Shown: positions 9,098 to 17,634 of the stretch, one piece after another | How the letters are laid out: the number at the start of each line of letters is the position of its first letter | Position numbering within the stretch: position 1 is the stretch's first letter | Origin: a gamma proteobacterium L18 | GTDB lineage: Bacteria > Pseudomonadota > Gammaproteobacteria > Pseudomonadales > Pseudomonadaceae | DNA: 62,566 nucleotides | Assembly (NCBI GenBank): GCA_000497835.1 | Contig: KI547164.1 | Location: 549,593 to 612,158, forward strand | Direction of reading: 5' to 3' | Position numbers and translations under genes: made by a program | The notes under the pieces: generated by a model | What the model was told of the DNA's origin: nothing | Seen by the model: only the letters and a program-made list of their open reading frames with translations | The model's database searches: none

Positions 9098-9664
9098 ATG
9101 AGCATCAAATCGGACAAGTGGATTCGCCGCATGGCGCAAGAGCACGGCATGATCGAGCCTTTCGTCGAGCGCCAGATGCGTGGCGAAGGCGCCGACCGGC
9201 TGATCTCCTTCGGTGTGTCCAGCTACGGCTACGACGTGCGCTGCGCCGACGAATTCAAGGTGTTCACCAACATCAACTCGGCCACCGTCGACCCGAAGAA
9301 CTTCGACGAGAAGAGCTTTGTCGACGTCAAGAGCGACGTGTGCATCATCCCGCCCAACTCCTTCGCCCTGGCCCGCACCGTGGAATACTTCCGTATCCCG
9401 CGCAACGTGCTTACCATCTGCCTGGGCAAGAGCACCTACGCGCGCTGCGGCATCATCGTCAACGTCACCCCGCTGGAGCCGGAATGGGAAGGCCATGTGA
9501 CCCTGGAGTTCTCCAACACCACCACGCTGCCGGCCAAGATCTACGCCAACGAAGGCGTGGCGCAGATGCTGTTCCTGGAGTCGGACGAAGAATGTGAAGT
9601 GTCCTACAAGGACCGCGGCGGCAAGTACCAGGGCCAGCGCGGCGTGACCCTGCCGCGTACATAA
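9098..9664 (+). CDS. dcd: dCTP deaminase
   Basis: Deaminates dCTP to dUTP, feeding dTMP synthesis. The 188-residue protein starts [20 protein letters not shown] and shows the family's [10 protein letters not shown], the [10 protein letters not shown] segment and the catalytic-Glu region [16 protein letters not shown], ending in the [10 protein letters not shown] tail that closes over the nucleotide. The start at 9098 matches the family; an in-frame extension upstream is not conserved-looking. It stands alone on the plus strand, followed by a perfect hairpin and a small acidic gene. Confidence 0.97.
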   Translation: MSIKSDKWIRRMAQEHGMIEPFVERQMRGEGADRLISFGVSSYGYDVRCADEFKVFTNINSATVDPKNFDEKSFVDVKSDVCIIPPNSFALARTVEYFRIPRNVLTICLGKSTYARCGIIVNVTPLEPEWEGHVTLEFSNTTTLPAKIYANEGVAQMLFLESDEECEVSYKDRGGKYQGQRGVTLPRT

Positions 9665-9720
9665 TCCGACAGGCGCAAGGAATTAGTCGGCAAATCGGCA
9701 CTCTATCCAGGTGAACAGTT

Positions 9721-9743
9721 CCGTTTCGCGTTGCGCGAAACGG
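9721..9743. other. perfect 10-bp stem, 3-base loop hairpin
   Basis: CCGTTTCGCG-TTG-CGCGAAACGG sits between dcd and the small gene at 9765. There is no T run, so it is not a classic terminator. It may be a processing or attenuation hairpin or a protein-binding palindrome. Its base composition (TTTCGCG) is unlike the local REPs. Confidence 0.6.
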
Positions 9744-9764
9744 GCCTTTGACCAGGGAGTGCCT

Positions 9765-9980
9765 ATGAAAATCGACCCGACCATCAGCGCTGAACTGGCC
9801 AGGCTGGAGCCCAATCAGATTGGCGTGCTTGCCTGGACCTTGCTGGCCAACCCCATGGCCCATCTGGCAGGTGGCGTACCGGGCCAACCGGATCCCGACC
9901 CCAACCCGGATTACCCGCAGCCTGAAGAACCCGGCGAGCCGACCATTCCCGATCAACCCCCACCGGCGCCCGTCGCCTGA
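9765..9980 (+). CDS. small acidic, proline-rich hypothetical protein
   Basis: A 71-residue product beginning MKIDPTISAELARLEPNQIG, with a helix of about 35 residues followed by a Pro/Asp/Glu tail (GQPDPDPNPDYPQPEEP...). An AGGGAG ribosome site stands 6 bases before the ATG, which supports translation. Its 3' end overlaps the 3' end of the convergent pdeM by 28 bp. I do not recognise a family and no signal peptide is visible. The tail is intrinsically disordered. It could be a small regulatory or interaction protein; function unknown. Confidence 0.6.
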   Translation: MKIDPTISAELARLEPNQIGVLAWTLLANPMAHLAGGVPGQPDPDPNPDYPQPEEPGEPTIPDQPPPAPVA

Positions 9981-10636
9981 CGTCGCACTGGCCACACCTG
10001 GCCGTCGCCGACCACGAACAGTGTCTCGTCGCGGCCAGCGTGTACCGGATGGCCGCCGGTAAAGGCACCGAACGCCGGTAACAGGCTGACCTCACCACCC
10101 AACCTGAAACATGGCAGGCGCAGGCTCTGCCGGCCTCTGCCGTGCAGCCGATACACCGGATGCACATGCCCGGCCAGTACCGGCATGTGCGGGTGCGCGT
10201 CGGGTTCGTGTTGCAACGCGAACGGCCCCAACAGCAACGGCTCTGCCACCACCTCGAACGCCAGGCTTGCCGGTGGATCGCCCGCGCGGCGGTCGTGGTT
10301 GCCCCTGATCAGCGTCACTGCCAGTTGCTGATGCCGCTCGCGCCACTGCTGCAGCGCGGCCAGGGTCGCCGGCCCCTGGGAGCCGGGGGCATGCAGAAAA
10401 TCGCCGAGAAAGATCAGACGCTGGCAGTCATGGGCGCCCAGCAGGCGATCCAGCACCGCCAGGTTGCTGGCCGTGGTGCCATGGGGCACCGGCTGGCCCA
10501 GGCGGCGATAGGCGGCCGCCTTGCCGAAGTGGGCGTCGGCAATCAGCAGCGCCCGCTGCTCGGGCCAATAGATGGCTTTGTCGGGCAGCAGCCACAGGGT
10601 GGTGCCGTGAAAGTCGACGGCGTGATGAGTGCTCAT
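9953..10636 (-). CDS. pdeM: ligase-associated DNA damage response endonuclease PdeM
   Basis: A calcineurin-like metallophosphoesterase of 227 residues found with bacterial ATP-dependent ligases and Lhr-type helicases. Metal-binding motifs are visible in order: IADAHFGKA (Asp, His), FLGDFLHA (Asp) and RGNHD (Asn, His), with LAGHVHP near the C-terminus. Its ATG overlaps the stop of the helicase by 4 bp (ATGA), so the two are translationally coupled. The family is inferred to process DNA ends in repair. Its usual partners, the ligase and the MBL exonuclease, lie about 4.6 kb away beyond an amino acid transport operon. Confidence 0.93.
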   Translation of the reverse strand: MSTHHAVDFHGTTLWLLPDKAIYWPEQRALLIADAHFGKAAAYRRLGQPVPHGTTASNLAVLDRLLGAHDCQRLIFLGDFLHAPGSQGPATLAALQQWRERHQQLAVTLIRGNHDRRAGDPPASLAFEVVAEPLLLGPFALQHEPDAHPHMPVLAGHVHPVYRLHGRGRQSLRLPCFRLGGEVSLLPAFGAFTGGHPVHAGRDETLFVVGDGQVWPVRRQATGAGGG

Positions 10637-13071
10637 GGCCCGGCCGCCGTTTCCAGATCGTTGACCATGCGCGCAATGCGGTCGGCCAGCTTCTCGCTGC
10701 TCAGGCTTTCGCGAAACCGCTCCACCATCAGCGGGAAGGCCAGTGGCGTGGCGCGTTTGAGGACGTGAATGTCCAGGCGCTGGGCCTGCATGCGCACCAG
10801 CGTCTGCTCCAGGCGTTCCACGTCCAGTTCCTGGCGCAGTACTTCTTCCTGGGCCTGGGTCAGCAGCAGGTTGCCGGCGTCGTATTGCTTGAACACTTCG
10901 AAGAACAGCCCGCTGGAGGCCTGCACCTGGCGGGTGCTTTTTTGCGAGCCTGGGTAGCCACCGAATACCAGCCCCGAGATGCGCGCGATTTCCCGGAAGC
11001 GTCGCAACGCAAGCTCGCCAGCGTTAAGGCTGGCCAGTACATCGGCCAGCAATTGGTCCGGGCTGAGCAGGGCGCCGTTGAGCCACTGTGGCCAGTCTAC
11101 GGGGGTGGCACTGAGCAGTTCGAAACCGTAGTCGTTGACGGCGATGGAGAACGTCAGCGGTTGGCGCTGACTCATGCGCGAGGCCAGCAGGCTGCCCAGC
11201 CCCAAGTGAACCTGGCGGCCGGCGAAAGGATAGAGAAACAGGTGCCAGCCTTCGCGCGATTTCAGGGTTTCGGCCAGCAGCGTGGTGGGCGTGGGCAGGG
11301 CCGACCAGTGCTGCTGTACTTCCAGTAACGGCTGCACGGCGCGCATGGGCGGGCTCTGGTATTCGCCTTGGGCAGCCAGGCCCAACTGGCGTACCAGTGC
11401 ATCGGCCAGCTCGCTGGACAGCGGCATGCGCCCGCCATTCCAGCGCGGCACGGCGGCTTTCTTCGCGGTGCTGCGCTTGACGTAGGCGGTCATGTTTTCC
11501 ACCCGTACCAGCTCCAGCTGGCGGCCGGCGAACAGAAAGCCGTCGCCGGGGCGCAGGCGGGCGATGAAGCCTTCCTCGACGCTGCCCAGCGAACGGCCGC
11601 CGCCGCCCTTGCTCCAGTATTTCAGTTGCAGGCTGGCGTCGCTGACGATGGTGCCGATGCTCATGCGATGGCGGCGCGCCAGCCGCGCGTCGGGCACGCG
11701 CCAGATGCCGTGCTCGTCCGGTTCCACACGGCGGTAGTCGGGGTAGGCGGTGAGGGAGTGGCCGCCGTGACGGACGAAGGCCAGCGCCCACTGCCATTCA
11801 TCGTCGGTGAGCTCGCGGTAGGCCCAGGCGCTGCGCACTTCTTCCAGCAGCTCATCGGGCAGGAAGCCGCCGCCCAGGGCCATGCTGACCAAGTGTTGCA
11901 CCAGCACGTCCAACGGTTTGCGCGGCGACTCACGCGGCTCGATCTGCCGTGCCGCCACGGCCTGTTCGGCGGCAGCGGCTTCCACCAGCTCCAGGCTGTG
12001 GGTGGGCACCAGAGTGACGCGCGAAGGGCGACCGGGCGCATGACCCGAGCGTCCCGCGCGCTGCATCAACCGGGCCACGCCCTTGGCCGAGCCTATCTGC
12101 AGCACGCGCTCCACGGGCAGGAAGTCCACGCCCAAGTCCAGGCTTGAGGTGCACACCACGGCCTTGAGCTGGCCATCCTTGAGGGCGCGCTCCACCCAGT
12201 CGCGGGTTTCCCGGGCCAGCGAACTGTGGTGCAAGGCAATGATGCCGGCCCAGTCGGGGCGTGCATCCAGGATGGATTGAAACCAGATTTCGGCCTGGGA
12301 ACGGGTGTTGGTGAACGCCAGGCAGCTGCTGCTGGAATCAATTTCGGCGACCACCTGGTCGAGCATGCGCAGGCCCATGTGTCCGCCCCAGGGGAAGCGT
12401 TCGATGGCCGCCGGCAACAGGGTGTCGACTTCGATGCGCTTGGCTTCGGCGCCTTGCACCGTGATGCCTTGGTCGACGCCCAGCAGCACGTCCTGGGCGT
12501 GGGCCTGATTGCCGAGGGTGGCCGAGATGCCCCACACGATCAATGCAGGTTGCCAGCGCCGCAGGCGGGCCAAGGCCAGTTGCAGTTGCACGCCGCGCTT
12601 GTTGCCGATCAGTTCGTGCCATTCGTCCACCACCACCATGGCCAGGCTGGCGAATTCTGCCTTGGCATTTTCCCGTGCCAGCAGCAGGGTCAGGCTTTCC
12701 GGAGTGGTGATCAGCGTGGTGGGCAGGCGCCGGCCCTGGCGGGCGCGTTCGGCGCTGCTGGTGTCGCCGGTGCGCAGGCCAACGGTCCATGGCAGCTGCA
12801 GGTCGTCCACTGGGGCGAGCAGGGCGCGATGGGTGTCGGCGGCCAAGGCGCGCATGGGGGTGATCCACAGCACCGTCAGGGGGGCTGTACGGCTGCCTGG
12901 CTTGGCAAAGCGATTGAGGGCGGCAAACCACAGGGCGTAGGTTTTGCCGGCGCCGGTGCTGGCGTGCAGCAGGCCTGATTGTCCGGCCTTCACGGCGGCC
13001 CAGACCTGCTTCTGGAAGGCGAAGGGTTTCCAGTGGCGGTCGGCGAACCAGTGTTTGGCGTGGTCGGGCAT
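10633..13071 (-). CDS. ligase-associated DEXH-box helicase (Lhr-type)
   Basis: A superfamily 2 DNA helicase of 812 residues. Motifs: Walker [13 protein letters not shown] (about residue 38), [23 protein letters not shown] (motif II), GISATLG (motif III), and the helicase C-terminal half with [10 protein letters not shown] and [10 protein letters not shown]. This is the short ligase-associated Lhr form, lacking the very long C-terminus of E. coli Lhr. It starts at MPDHAKHWF. In relatives it forms a repair cluster with ligase, MBL exonuclease and PdeM; here only PdeM is directly joined (4-bp overlap). Confidence 0.93.
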   Translation of the reverse strand: MPDHAKHWFADRHWKPFAFQKQVWAAVKAGQSGLLHASTGAGKTYALWFAALNRFAKPGSRTAPLTVLWITPMRALAADTHRALLAPVDDLQLPWTVGLRTGDTSSAERARQGRRLPTTLITTPESLTLLLARENAKAEFASLAMVVVDEWHELIGNKRGVQLQLALARLRRWQPALIVWGISATLGNQAHAQDVLLGVDQGITVQGAEAKRIEVDTLLPAAIERFPWGGHMGLRMLDQVVAEIDSSSSCLAFTNTRSQAEIWFQSILDARPDWAGIIALHHSSLARETRDWVERALKDGQLKAVVCTSSLDLGVDFLPVERVLQIGSAKGVARLMQRAGRSGHAPGRPSRVTLVPTHSLELVEAAAAEQAVAARQIEPRESPRKPLDVLVQHLVSMALGGGFLPDELLEEVRSAWAYRELTDDEWQWALAFVRHGGHSLTAYPDYRRVEPDEHGIWRVPDARLARRHRMSIGTIVSDASLQLKYWSKGGGGRSLGSVEEGFIARLRPGDGFLFAGRQLELVRVENMTAYVKRSTAKKAAVPRWNGGRMPLSSELADALVRQLGLAAQGEYQSPPMRAVQPLLEVQQHWSALPTPTTLLAETLKSREGWHLFLYPFAGRQVHLGLGSLLASRMSQRQPLTFSIAVNDYGFELLSATPVDWPQWLNGALLSPDQLLADVLASLNAGELALRRFREIARISGLVFGGYPGSQKSTRQVQASSGLFFEVFKQYDAGNLLLTQAQEEVLRQELDVERLEQTLVRMQAQRLDIHVLKRATPLAFPLMVERFRESLSSEKLADRIARMVNDLETAAGP

Positions 13072-13136
13072 CGGCGCTGTCCGTGGGGGTTAAACCAGAG
13101 ACAGCGGGGCGGGCAGGTTAGTTTAGTGTGGTCTGG

Positions 13137-13237
13137 GCTGGCCTCATCGCGAGCAAGCTTTGCTCCCACAGTGTTGAGCCGACCACGGTGGACGGCTGAG
13201 CATTGTGGGAGCAAAGCTTGCTCGCGATGAGGCCAGC
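13137..13237. repeat. REP pair, GCTCCCACA family, ~35-bp arms
   Basis: GCTGGCCTCATCGCGAGCAA... (13137-13171) is mirrored by 13201-13237 with near-perfect complementarity. It lies between the end of aotP and the helicase start, i.e. exactly at one junction of the transport operon with the repair genes. Confidence 0.92.
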
Positions 13238-13249
13238 ACAAACGACAAA

Positions 13250-14014
13250 TTACTTCAGGTTGCCGCTGAGGAACTGGCGCAGCCGCTCGCTCTTGGGGTT
13301 GCCCAGCACTTCCGCCGGCACACCTTCTTCCTCCACCAGCCCCTTATGCAGAAACATCACCTGGCTCGACACCTGCCGGGCAAAGCTCATTTCGTGGGTC
13401 ACCATGATCATGGTGCGGCCTTCCTCGGCCAGGCCCTGAATCACCTTCAGCACTTCGCCCACCAACTCCGGGTCCAGCGCCGAGGTGGGTTCGTCGAACA
13501 GCATCACCTCAGGCTCCATGGCCAGCGCGCGGGCAATGGCCACACGTTGCTGCTGGCCGCCGGACAGAAAGGCGGGGTACTGATCGGCCACGCGCGCCGG
13601 CAGCCCCACCTTGTCCAGGTAACGGCGGGCACGCTCCTCGGCTTCGTGCTTGCTCACGCCCAGTACCCGCCGCGGGGCCATGGTGACGTTTTCCAGCACG
13701 CTCATGTGGCTCCACAGGTTGAAGTGCTGGAACACCATGGCCAGGCGCGTGCGGATGCGCTGCAGTTCATCCGGGTCGGCCACGCGCATGCCGTGGCTGT
13801 CCTGCACCATGCGCACTTGCTTGCCGTCCAGGCTCATGGCGCCGTCGTTGGGGGTTTCCAGAAAGTTGATGCAGCGCAGGAAGGTACTCTTCCCCGAGCC
13901 GCTGGCGCCGATCAGGCTGATGACGTCGCCGGTCTTGGCCTTGAGCGAAACGCCCTTGAGCACTTCGTTGTCGCCATAGCGTTTGTGCAGGCCATCGATG
14001 GTCAGTTTGTACAT
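13250..14014 (-). CDS. aotP: basic amino acid ABC transporter, ATP-binding protein
   Basis: The ATPase that drives arginine/ornithine uptake. The 254 residues show Walker A GASGSGKST, the Q-loop, the ABC signature LSGGQQQRV, Walker B VMLFDEPTSALDPE and the switch His in MVTHEM. The HisP/GlnQ-like length is standard. Start taken at the ATG 14014 (MYKLTIDGLHKRYG) rather than a TTG two codons earlier. It ends the operon J-Q-M-O-P. In P. aeruginosa argR follows aotP; here a REP and the Lhr helicase follow, so the regulator gene is not linked. Confidence 0.93.
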   Translation of the reverse strand: MYKLTIDGLHKRYGDNEVLKGVSLKAKTGDVISLIGASGSGKSTFLRCINFLETPNDGAMSLDGKQVRMVQDSHGMRVADPDELQRIRTRLAMVFQHFNLWSHMSVLENVTMAPRRVLGVSKHEAEERARRYLDKVGLPARVADQYPAFLSGGQQQRVAIARALAMEPEVMLFDEPTSALDPELVGEVLKVIQGLAEEGRTMIMVTHEMSFARQVSSQVMFLHKGLVEEEGVPAEVLGNPKSERLRQFLSGNLK

Positions 14015-14027
14015 GGGCAATCAGGTC

Positions 14028-15146
14028 TCAAGGCGAAAGAAGGTAGCCGCTGCGGTAGGCTTCATGGCCGGCCACGTGGGCCACGACCATGCCAGCGGTG
14101 GCCATGCGCCGCAGCGAGCGGGCGTACAGCAACCCCGGCTGGGTGCAGCGCACGGGCGTGATGCGATCGGTAATGGGGTCGATGACGTCGGCAATCAGCT
14201 GGCCGGCGCTCATCTGCTCGCCCGGCAGCACGTGGAACACCAGCAGGCCGCCGGCCGGGGTGGTCACCGGCTCCACGGCGGCCAGCGGCGTGGCCGGGTA
14301 CAGCAGCTCGGGCTGCGGCGCAGCAGTGCCGGCAATGGCGCCAAAATCGGTCAGGTAGTCCAGGATCGCATCGGCGTCTGCACTGGCCGTATGGTGGTCG
14401 ACGTCCAGTTGGCCGCGCAGCTCCACCGTCACCGAGAAGCTGCCCTGGGGGATCTCGAAGCGGTGGTTGAAGCGCTGCTGCAGCTCCCACCACACCAGGG
14501 TGAAGCACTCGTCGAACGACTGCCCACCCGAGTCGGTGGCCAGCAGGCTGGCCTGGGCGCCCAGGTAGCGCGACAGCGGCTCTACCTTGGGCCACGCCTC
14601 GGGGGTTGTGTACAGGTGCGCCACGGCTTCGAAGTCGCAGTGCAGGTCCAGCACCATATCGGCGTCGCAGGCCAGGCGTTGCAGGGTCAAGCGCTGGGAC
14701 TGCAACTGGGTGTTCGGCACCTGGGCTTCCAGGGCGCGGCGCAGGCTGGCGCGGATCAGCCGCGCGTTGTGCTGCGGGTCGTCGCCCAGGTGCGGCTCCA
14801 CCTCGTCGCCCACCTGGTCACTGACATCGACGAACAGACGGTTGAAGTTCTGCCCGCTCTCCAGCTCGTAGCGGCCCAGGGGGACGTCCATCAGTACCTG
14901 TTCCAGGCCGACCGGGTTGGCCACCGGCACCAGCACGATTTCGTGGTTCAGGCGTCCGGTCTGTTCCAGCTCGCGCAGGCGCTGCTTGAGGTGCCAGGCC
15001 ACCAGCATGCCGGGCAGCTCGTCGGCGTGCAGCGAGGCCTGAATGTAGATTTTGCCGGCGCCGTCCGTGGGGCCGAAGTGGAAACTGTGGATCTGCCGGC
15101 CGGTGCCAGGCACCGGGCTGATCAGGTCATGGGTGCGATGCAGCAT
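14028..15146 (-). CDS. aotO: succinylglutamate desuccinylase/aspartoacylase-family protein in aot operon
   Basis: A 372-residue zinc carboxypeptidase-like protein. Zinc ligands are visible as HxxE in ASLHADELPG (about residues 39-42) and the later His in LDLHCDF; NFNRLF is another family mark. Position (between the permease and ATPase genes) and family match aotO of the P. aeruginosa aotJQMOP operon, where I recall it being dispensable for uptake. The likely activity is hydrolysis of an acylated or amide-linked amino acid, but the substrate is unknown. Spacing to aotM is 9 bp and to aotP 13 bp, indicating one transcript. Confidence 0.85.
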   Translation of the reverse strand: MLHRTHDLISPVPGTGRQIHSFHFGPTDGAGKIYIQASLHADELPGMLVAWHLKQRLRELEQTGRLNHEIVLVPVANPVGLEQVLMDVPLGRYELESGQNFNRLFVDVSDQVGDEVEPHLGDDPQHNARLIRASLRRALEAQVPNTQLQSQRLTLQRLACDADMVLDLHCDFEAVAHLYTTPEAWPKVEPLSRYLGAQASLLATDSGGQSFDECFTLVWWELQQRFNHRFEIPQGSFSVTVELRGQLDVDHHTASADADAILDYLTDFGAIAGTAAPQPELLYPATPLAAVEPVTTPAGGLLVFHVLPGEQMSAGQLIADVIDPITDRITPVRCTQPGLLYARSLRRMATAGMVVAHVAGHEAYRSGYLLSP

Positions 15147-15155
15147 GTCAGGTTC

Positions 15156-15866
15156 CTAGTGCGCAGGGCCGAGGAAGGCCAGCCAGCGGCGTTCGGCCAG
15201 GCGAAACAGGCCCACCAGCGTAAAGGTGATGGTCAGGTAGATCAGCGCCGCGATGCCGAACGACTGGAACGTCAGGAAGGTGGCCGAGTTGGCGTCGCGC
15301 GCCACCTTGAGGATGTCCGGTACGGTGGCGGTAAAGGCCACGGTGGTGGAGTGCAGCATCAGGATCACTTCGTTGCTGTAGAAGGGCAGCGAGCGACGCA
15401 GGGCTGACGGCATGATCACGTAAGTGTAGAGCTTCCAGCCGGTCAGGCCGTAGGCCTTGGCGGCCTCGACTTCGCCGTGGTTCATGCTGCGGATCGCCCC
15501 GGCAAAAATCTCCGTGGTGTAGGCGCAGGTGTTGAGGGCGAAGGCCAGGATGGTGCAGTTCATCGCATCGCGGAAGAACGCGTTCAGCTCCGGCTGGTTG
15601 CGCACCGCCTCGATGCTGTAGATGCCCGTGTAGCAGATCAGCAGCTGGATATACAGCGGCGTGCCGCGGAACAGGTAAGTGTAGAACTGCACCGGCCAGC
15701 GCACCCAGAAGTGGCTGGACACGCGGGCGATGGACAGCGGGATGGACACCACGAAGCCGATGGCGATTGACGCGGTCAGCAGCCACATGGTCATGGCCAG
15801 GCCGGTGATGTGCTGGCCGTCCGAATACAGGAACGGGCGCCAGTATTGTTGCAACAGTTCGATCAT
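15156..15866 (-). CDS. aotM: basic amino acid ABC transporter permease M
   Basis: An inner-membrane permease of 236 residues in the HisM/ArtM class with about five TM helices. The cytoplasmic EAA loop is visible as GEVEAAKAYGLTGWKLYTYV, contacting the ATPase. The N-terminal RGTPLYIQL motif is typical. It overlaps aotQ by 4 bp (ATGA), so translation is coupled and the two permeases are probably made one-to-one. Substrate assignment rests on operon context (arginine/ornithine/lysine), not on this sequence alone. Confidence 0.92.
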   Translation of the reverse strand: MIELLQQYWRPFLYSDGQHITGLAMTMWLLTASIAIGFVVSIPLSIARVSSHFWVRWPVQFYTYLFRGTPLYIQLLICYTGIYSIEAVRNQPELNAFFRDAMNCTILAFALNTCAYTTEIFAGAIRSMNHGEVEAAKAYGLTGWKLYTYVIMPSALRRSLPFYSNEVILMLHSTTVAFTATVPDILKVARDANSATFLTFQSFGIAALIYLTITFTLVGLFRLAERRWLAFLGPAH

Positions 15867-16591
15867 CGCACCGCCTCCCGGCTGCCTGCGCTGTAACGCC
15901 GTTCGGCCCAGCGCAACACGATGTTGGAGGCACTGGTGATCAGCAGGTAGATGATGGCCGCCAGGACCAGGAAATAGAACAGCTGGTAGGTGCTTTTGCC
16001 GGCGTCCTGCGCGGCCTTGACCAGGTCGGCCAGGCCGATGATCGACACCAGCGCGGTGGCCTTGAGCATCACCATCCAGTTATTGCCGATGCCCGGCAGG
16101 GCAAAGCGCATCATCTGCGGGAACACTACGTAGCGAAAGCGCTGGCCGCGTTTGAGGCCATAGGCGGTGGCCGCTTCCACCTGGCCGCGCGGCACGGCGA
16201 GGATCGCGCCACGGAAGGTTTCGGTGAAATAGGCGCCATAGATGAACCCGAGGGTGATCACACCAGAGGTGAAAGGATCGATCTCGATGTAGTCCCAGTC
16301 CATGGCATCTGTGAGATTGGTCAGCCAGGTTTGCAGGCTGTAGAAGATCAGCAGCATCAGCACCAGGTCGGGCACGCCGCGGATCAGGGTGGTGTACAGC
16401 TGGGCGGGCACGCGCAGCAGCTTGACGCTTGAAAGCTTGGCCGTGGCGCCCAGCAGGCCCAGGCACACGCTGACCAGCAGTGACAGCACTGCCAGTTTGA
16501 TGGTCATCCAGGTGCCTTGCAGCAGAATCGGGCCGAAGCCCTTCAAGCTGAGTGCCGAAAGGCCCAGGTTTTGTAATAGGTCGTCGAACAT
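15863..16591 (-). CDS. aotQ: basic amino acid ABC transporter permease Q
   Basis: Partner permease of 242 residues in the HisQ/ArtQ class. It has the family motif RGVPDLVLMLLIFY, several TM helices and the EAA loop GQVEAATAYGLKRGQRFRYV. It lies downstream of aotJ, separated by 66 bp that contain a terminator-like hairpin (16612-16648). That hairpin would let the binding protein be expressed above the membrane parts. Confidence 0.92.
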   Translation of the reverse strand: MFDDLLQNLGLSALSLKGFGPILLQGTWMTIKLAVLSLLVSVCLGLLGATAKLSSVKLLRVPAQLYTTLIRGVPDLVLMLLIFYSLQTWLTNLTDAMDWDYIEIDPFTSGVITLGFIYGAYFTETFRGAILAVPRGQVEAATAYGLKRGQRFRYVVFPQMMRFALPGIGNNWMVMLKATALVSIIGLADLVKAAQDAGKSTYQLFYFLVLAAIIYLLITSASNIVLRWAERRYSAGSREAVR

Positions 16592-16611
16592 GGATCAGGC
16601 CTGTGCAGGTA

Positions 16612-16648
16612 GAAAAAACGCCTTCCCCCTGGAGGAGGAAGGCGTTGT
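16612..16648 (-). terminator. intra-operon terminator/attenuator between aotJ and aotQ
   Basis: On the minus strand AACGCCTTCC is followed after a short loop by GGAAGGCGTT and TTTTCT, a good rho-independent signal. Being inside the operon it probably acts as a partial terminator or a 3' stabiliser of the aotJ mRNA, setting excess binding protein. Confidence 0.82.
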
Positions 16649-16657
16649 CACCAAATG

Positions 16658-17437
16658 TTACTTACCGCTGTACAGGTTCAGATCACCGAAGTGTTTCTTC
16701 TGAATGGTGTCGTAAGTGCCATCCTTGTGTAACGCTTCGATACCTTTGTCCAGCAGGGCCTTGAGGTCTTTGTTACCCTTTTTGATACCGACGGCGGTCT
16801 TGGCCGGCAGCAGTGGGTCGTTGACTGGCTTGCTGACTTCGTAGTCCTTGCCGGCGTCCGACTTCAGGAAGCCCAGTTCCGCCTGCAGCATGTCCTGGAT
16901 CGAGGCGTCCAGACGGCCGTTGGTCAAGTCGGCGTACACCTGGTCCTGGTTGGCGTATGGCTGGATCTTCACGCCGGCCGGTTCCAGTTTGGCCTTGGCG
17001 TAGGCTTCCTGGATGGTGCCTTGCTCGTAGCCCACGGTCTTGCCTTTGAGCGATTCAGGGGTGCTGTAGTCCGCCCCTTTTTTGAACACCAGCGCGGTTG
17101 GGCCGGAGAACAGTTCGCTGGAGAAGTCGATGACCTTCTCGCGGGCTTCGGTCACGGTCATGGACGAGATCACGCCGTCGAATTTACCGGCGTTCAGGCC
17201 AGGCACCATGCCGTCGAAGTCGTTTTCGACCCATTTGCACTGCACTTTCAGTTCTTTGCAGATGGCGTTGCCCAGGTCGATGTCAAAGCCCACCAGGCTG
17301 CCGTCGGCGGCCTTGGATTCAAAAGGTGCGTAGGACGGGTCCACGCCAAAGCGCAGTACCTTGTAATCCTTGGCCATTGCGGCGCCAGCAGACAAACATA
17401 AGGCCAGAGCAGAAAGGGTCAGCAATGCTTTTTTCAT
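16658..17437 (-). CDS. aotJ: basic amino acid ABC transporter periplasmic binding protein
   Basis: A 259-residue periplasmic solute-binding protein of the lysine-arginine-ornithine class. It has a Sec signal peptide (MKKALLTLSALALCLSAGAAMA, cleavage about residue 22), the N-lobe start LRFGVDPSYAPFESK, ligand-binding signature GFDIDLGNAICKEL, and the hinge region SSMTVTEAREKVIDFS. Two conserved cysteines (ICKELKVQC) can form the usual disulfide loop. It is the first gene of the operon and is followed by an attenuator-like hairpin. Ligand is inferred from family and operon. Confidence 0.93.
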   Translation of the reverse strand: MKKALLTLSALALCLSAGAAMAKDYKVLRFGVDPSYAPFESKAADGSLVGFDIDLGNAICKELKVQCKWVENDFDGMVPGLNAGKFDGVISSMTVTEAREKVIDFSSELFSGPTALVFKKGADYSTPESLKGKTVGYEQGTIQEAYAKAKLEPAGVKIQPYANQDQVYADLTNGRLDASIQDMLQAELGFLKSDAGKDYEVSKPVNDPLLPAKTAVGIKKGNKDLKALLDKGIEALHKDGTYDTIQKKHFGDLNLYSGK

Positions 17438-17634
17438 TGTGCAGTCCTTAGAACCTGAGAAGAGCGTACAGGGGTACGCGACATTCGTTACCGGCGGATG
17501 CCAGACATCATTGTGATAGCAATTTTCGCACCACAGTCCCCGAACGAGCGTTTAAATGGGGCACTGCAAAGGCTCTGGCGCAGCCGCCTGCCCAAAAAAG
17601 GGCGAGCCCGAAAACGCGCCCCAAAAGTGGGCGT

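Noticed and set aside
13250..17437. Glutamate/aspartate or histidine transporter identity for the ABC operon
   Set aside because: The presence of an aspartoacylase-like gene between M and P and the LAO-like binding protein fit aotJQMOP better.
17438..17634. ArgR-binding site upstream of aotJ
   Set aside because: Looked for TGTCGC-N8-AA type sites; only partial matches (AATGTCGCG...) were found, so none is claimed.
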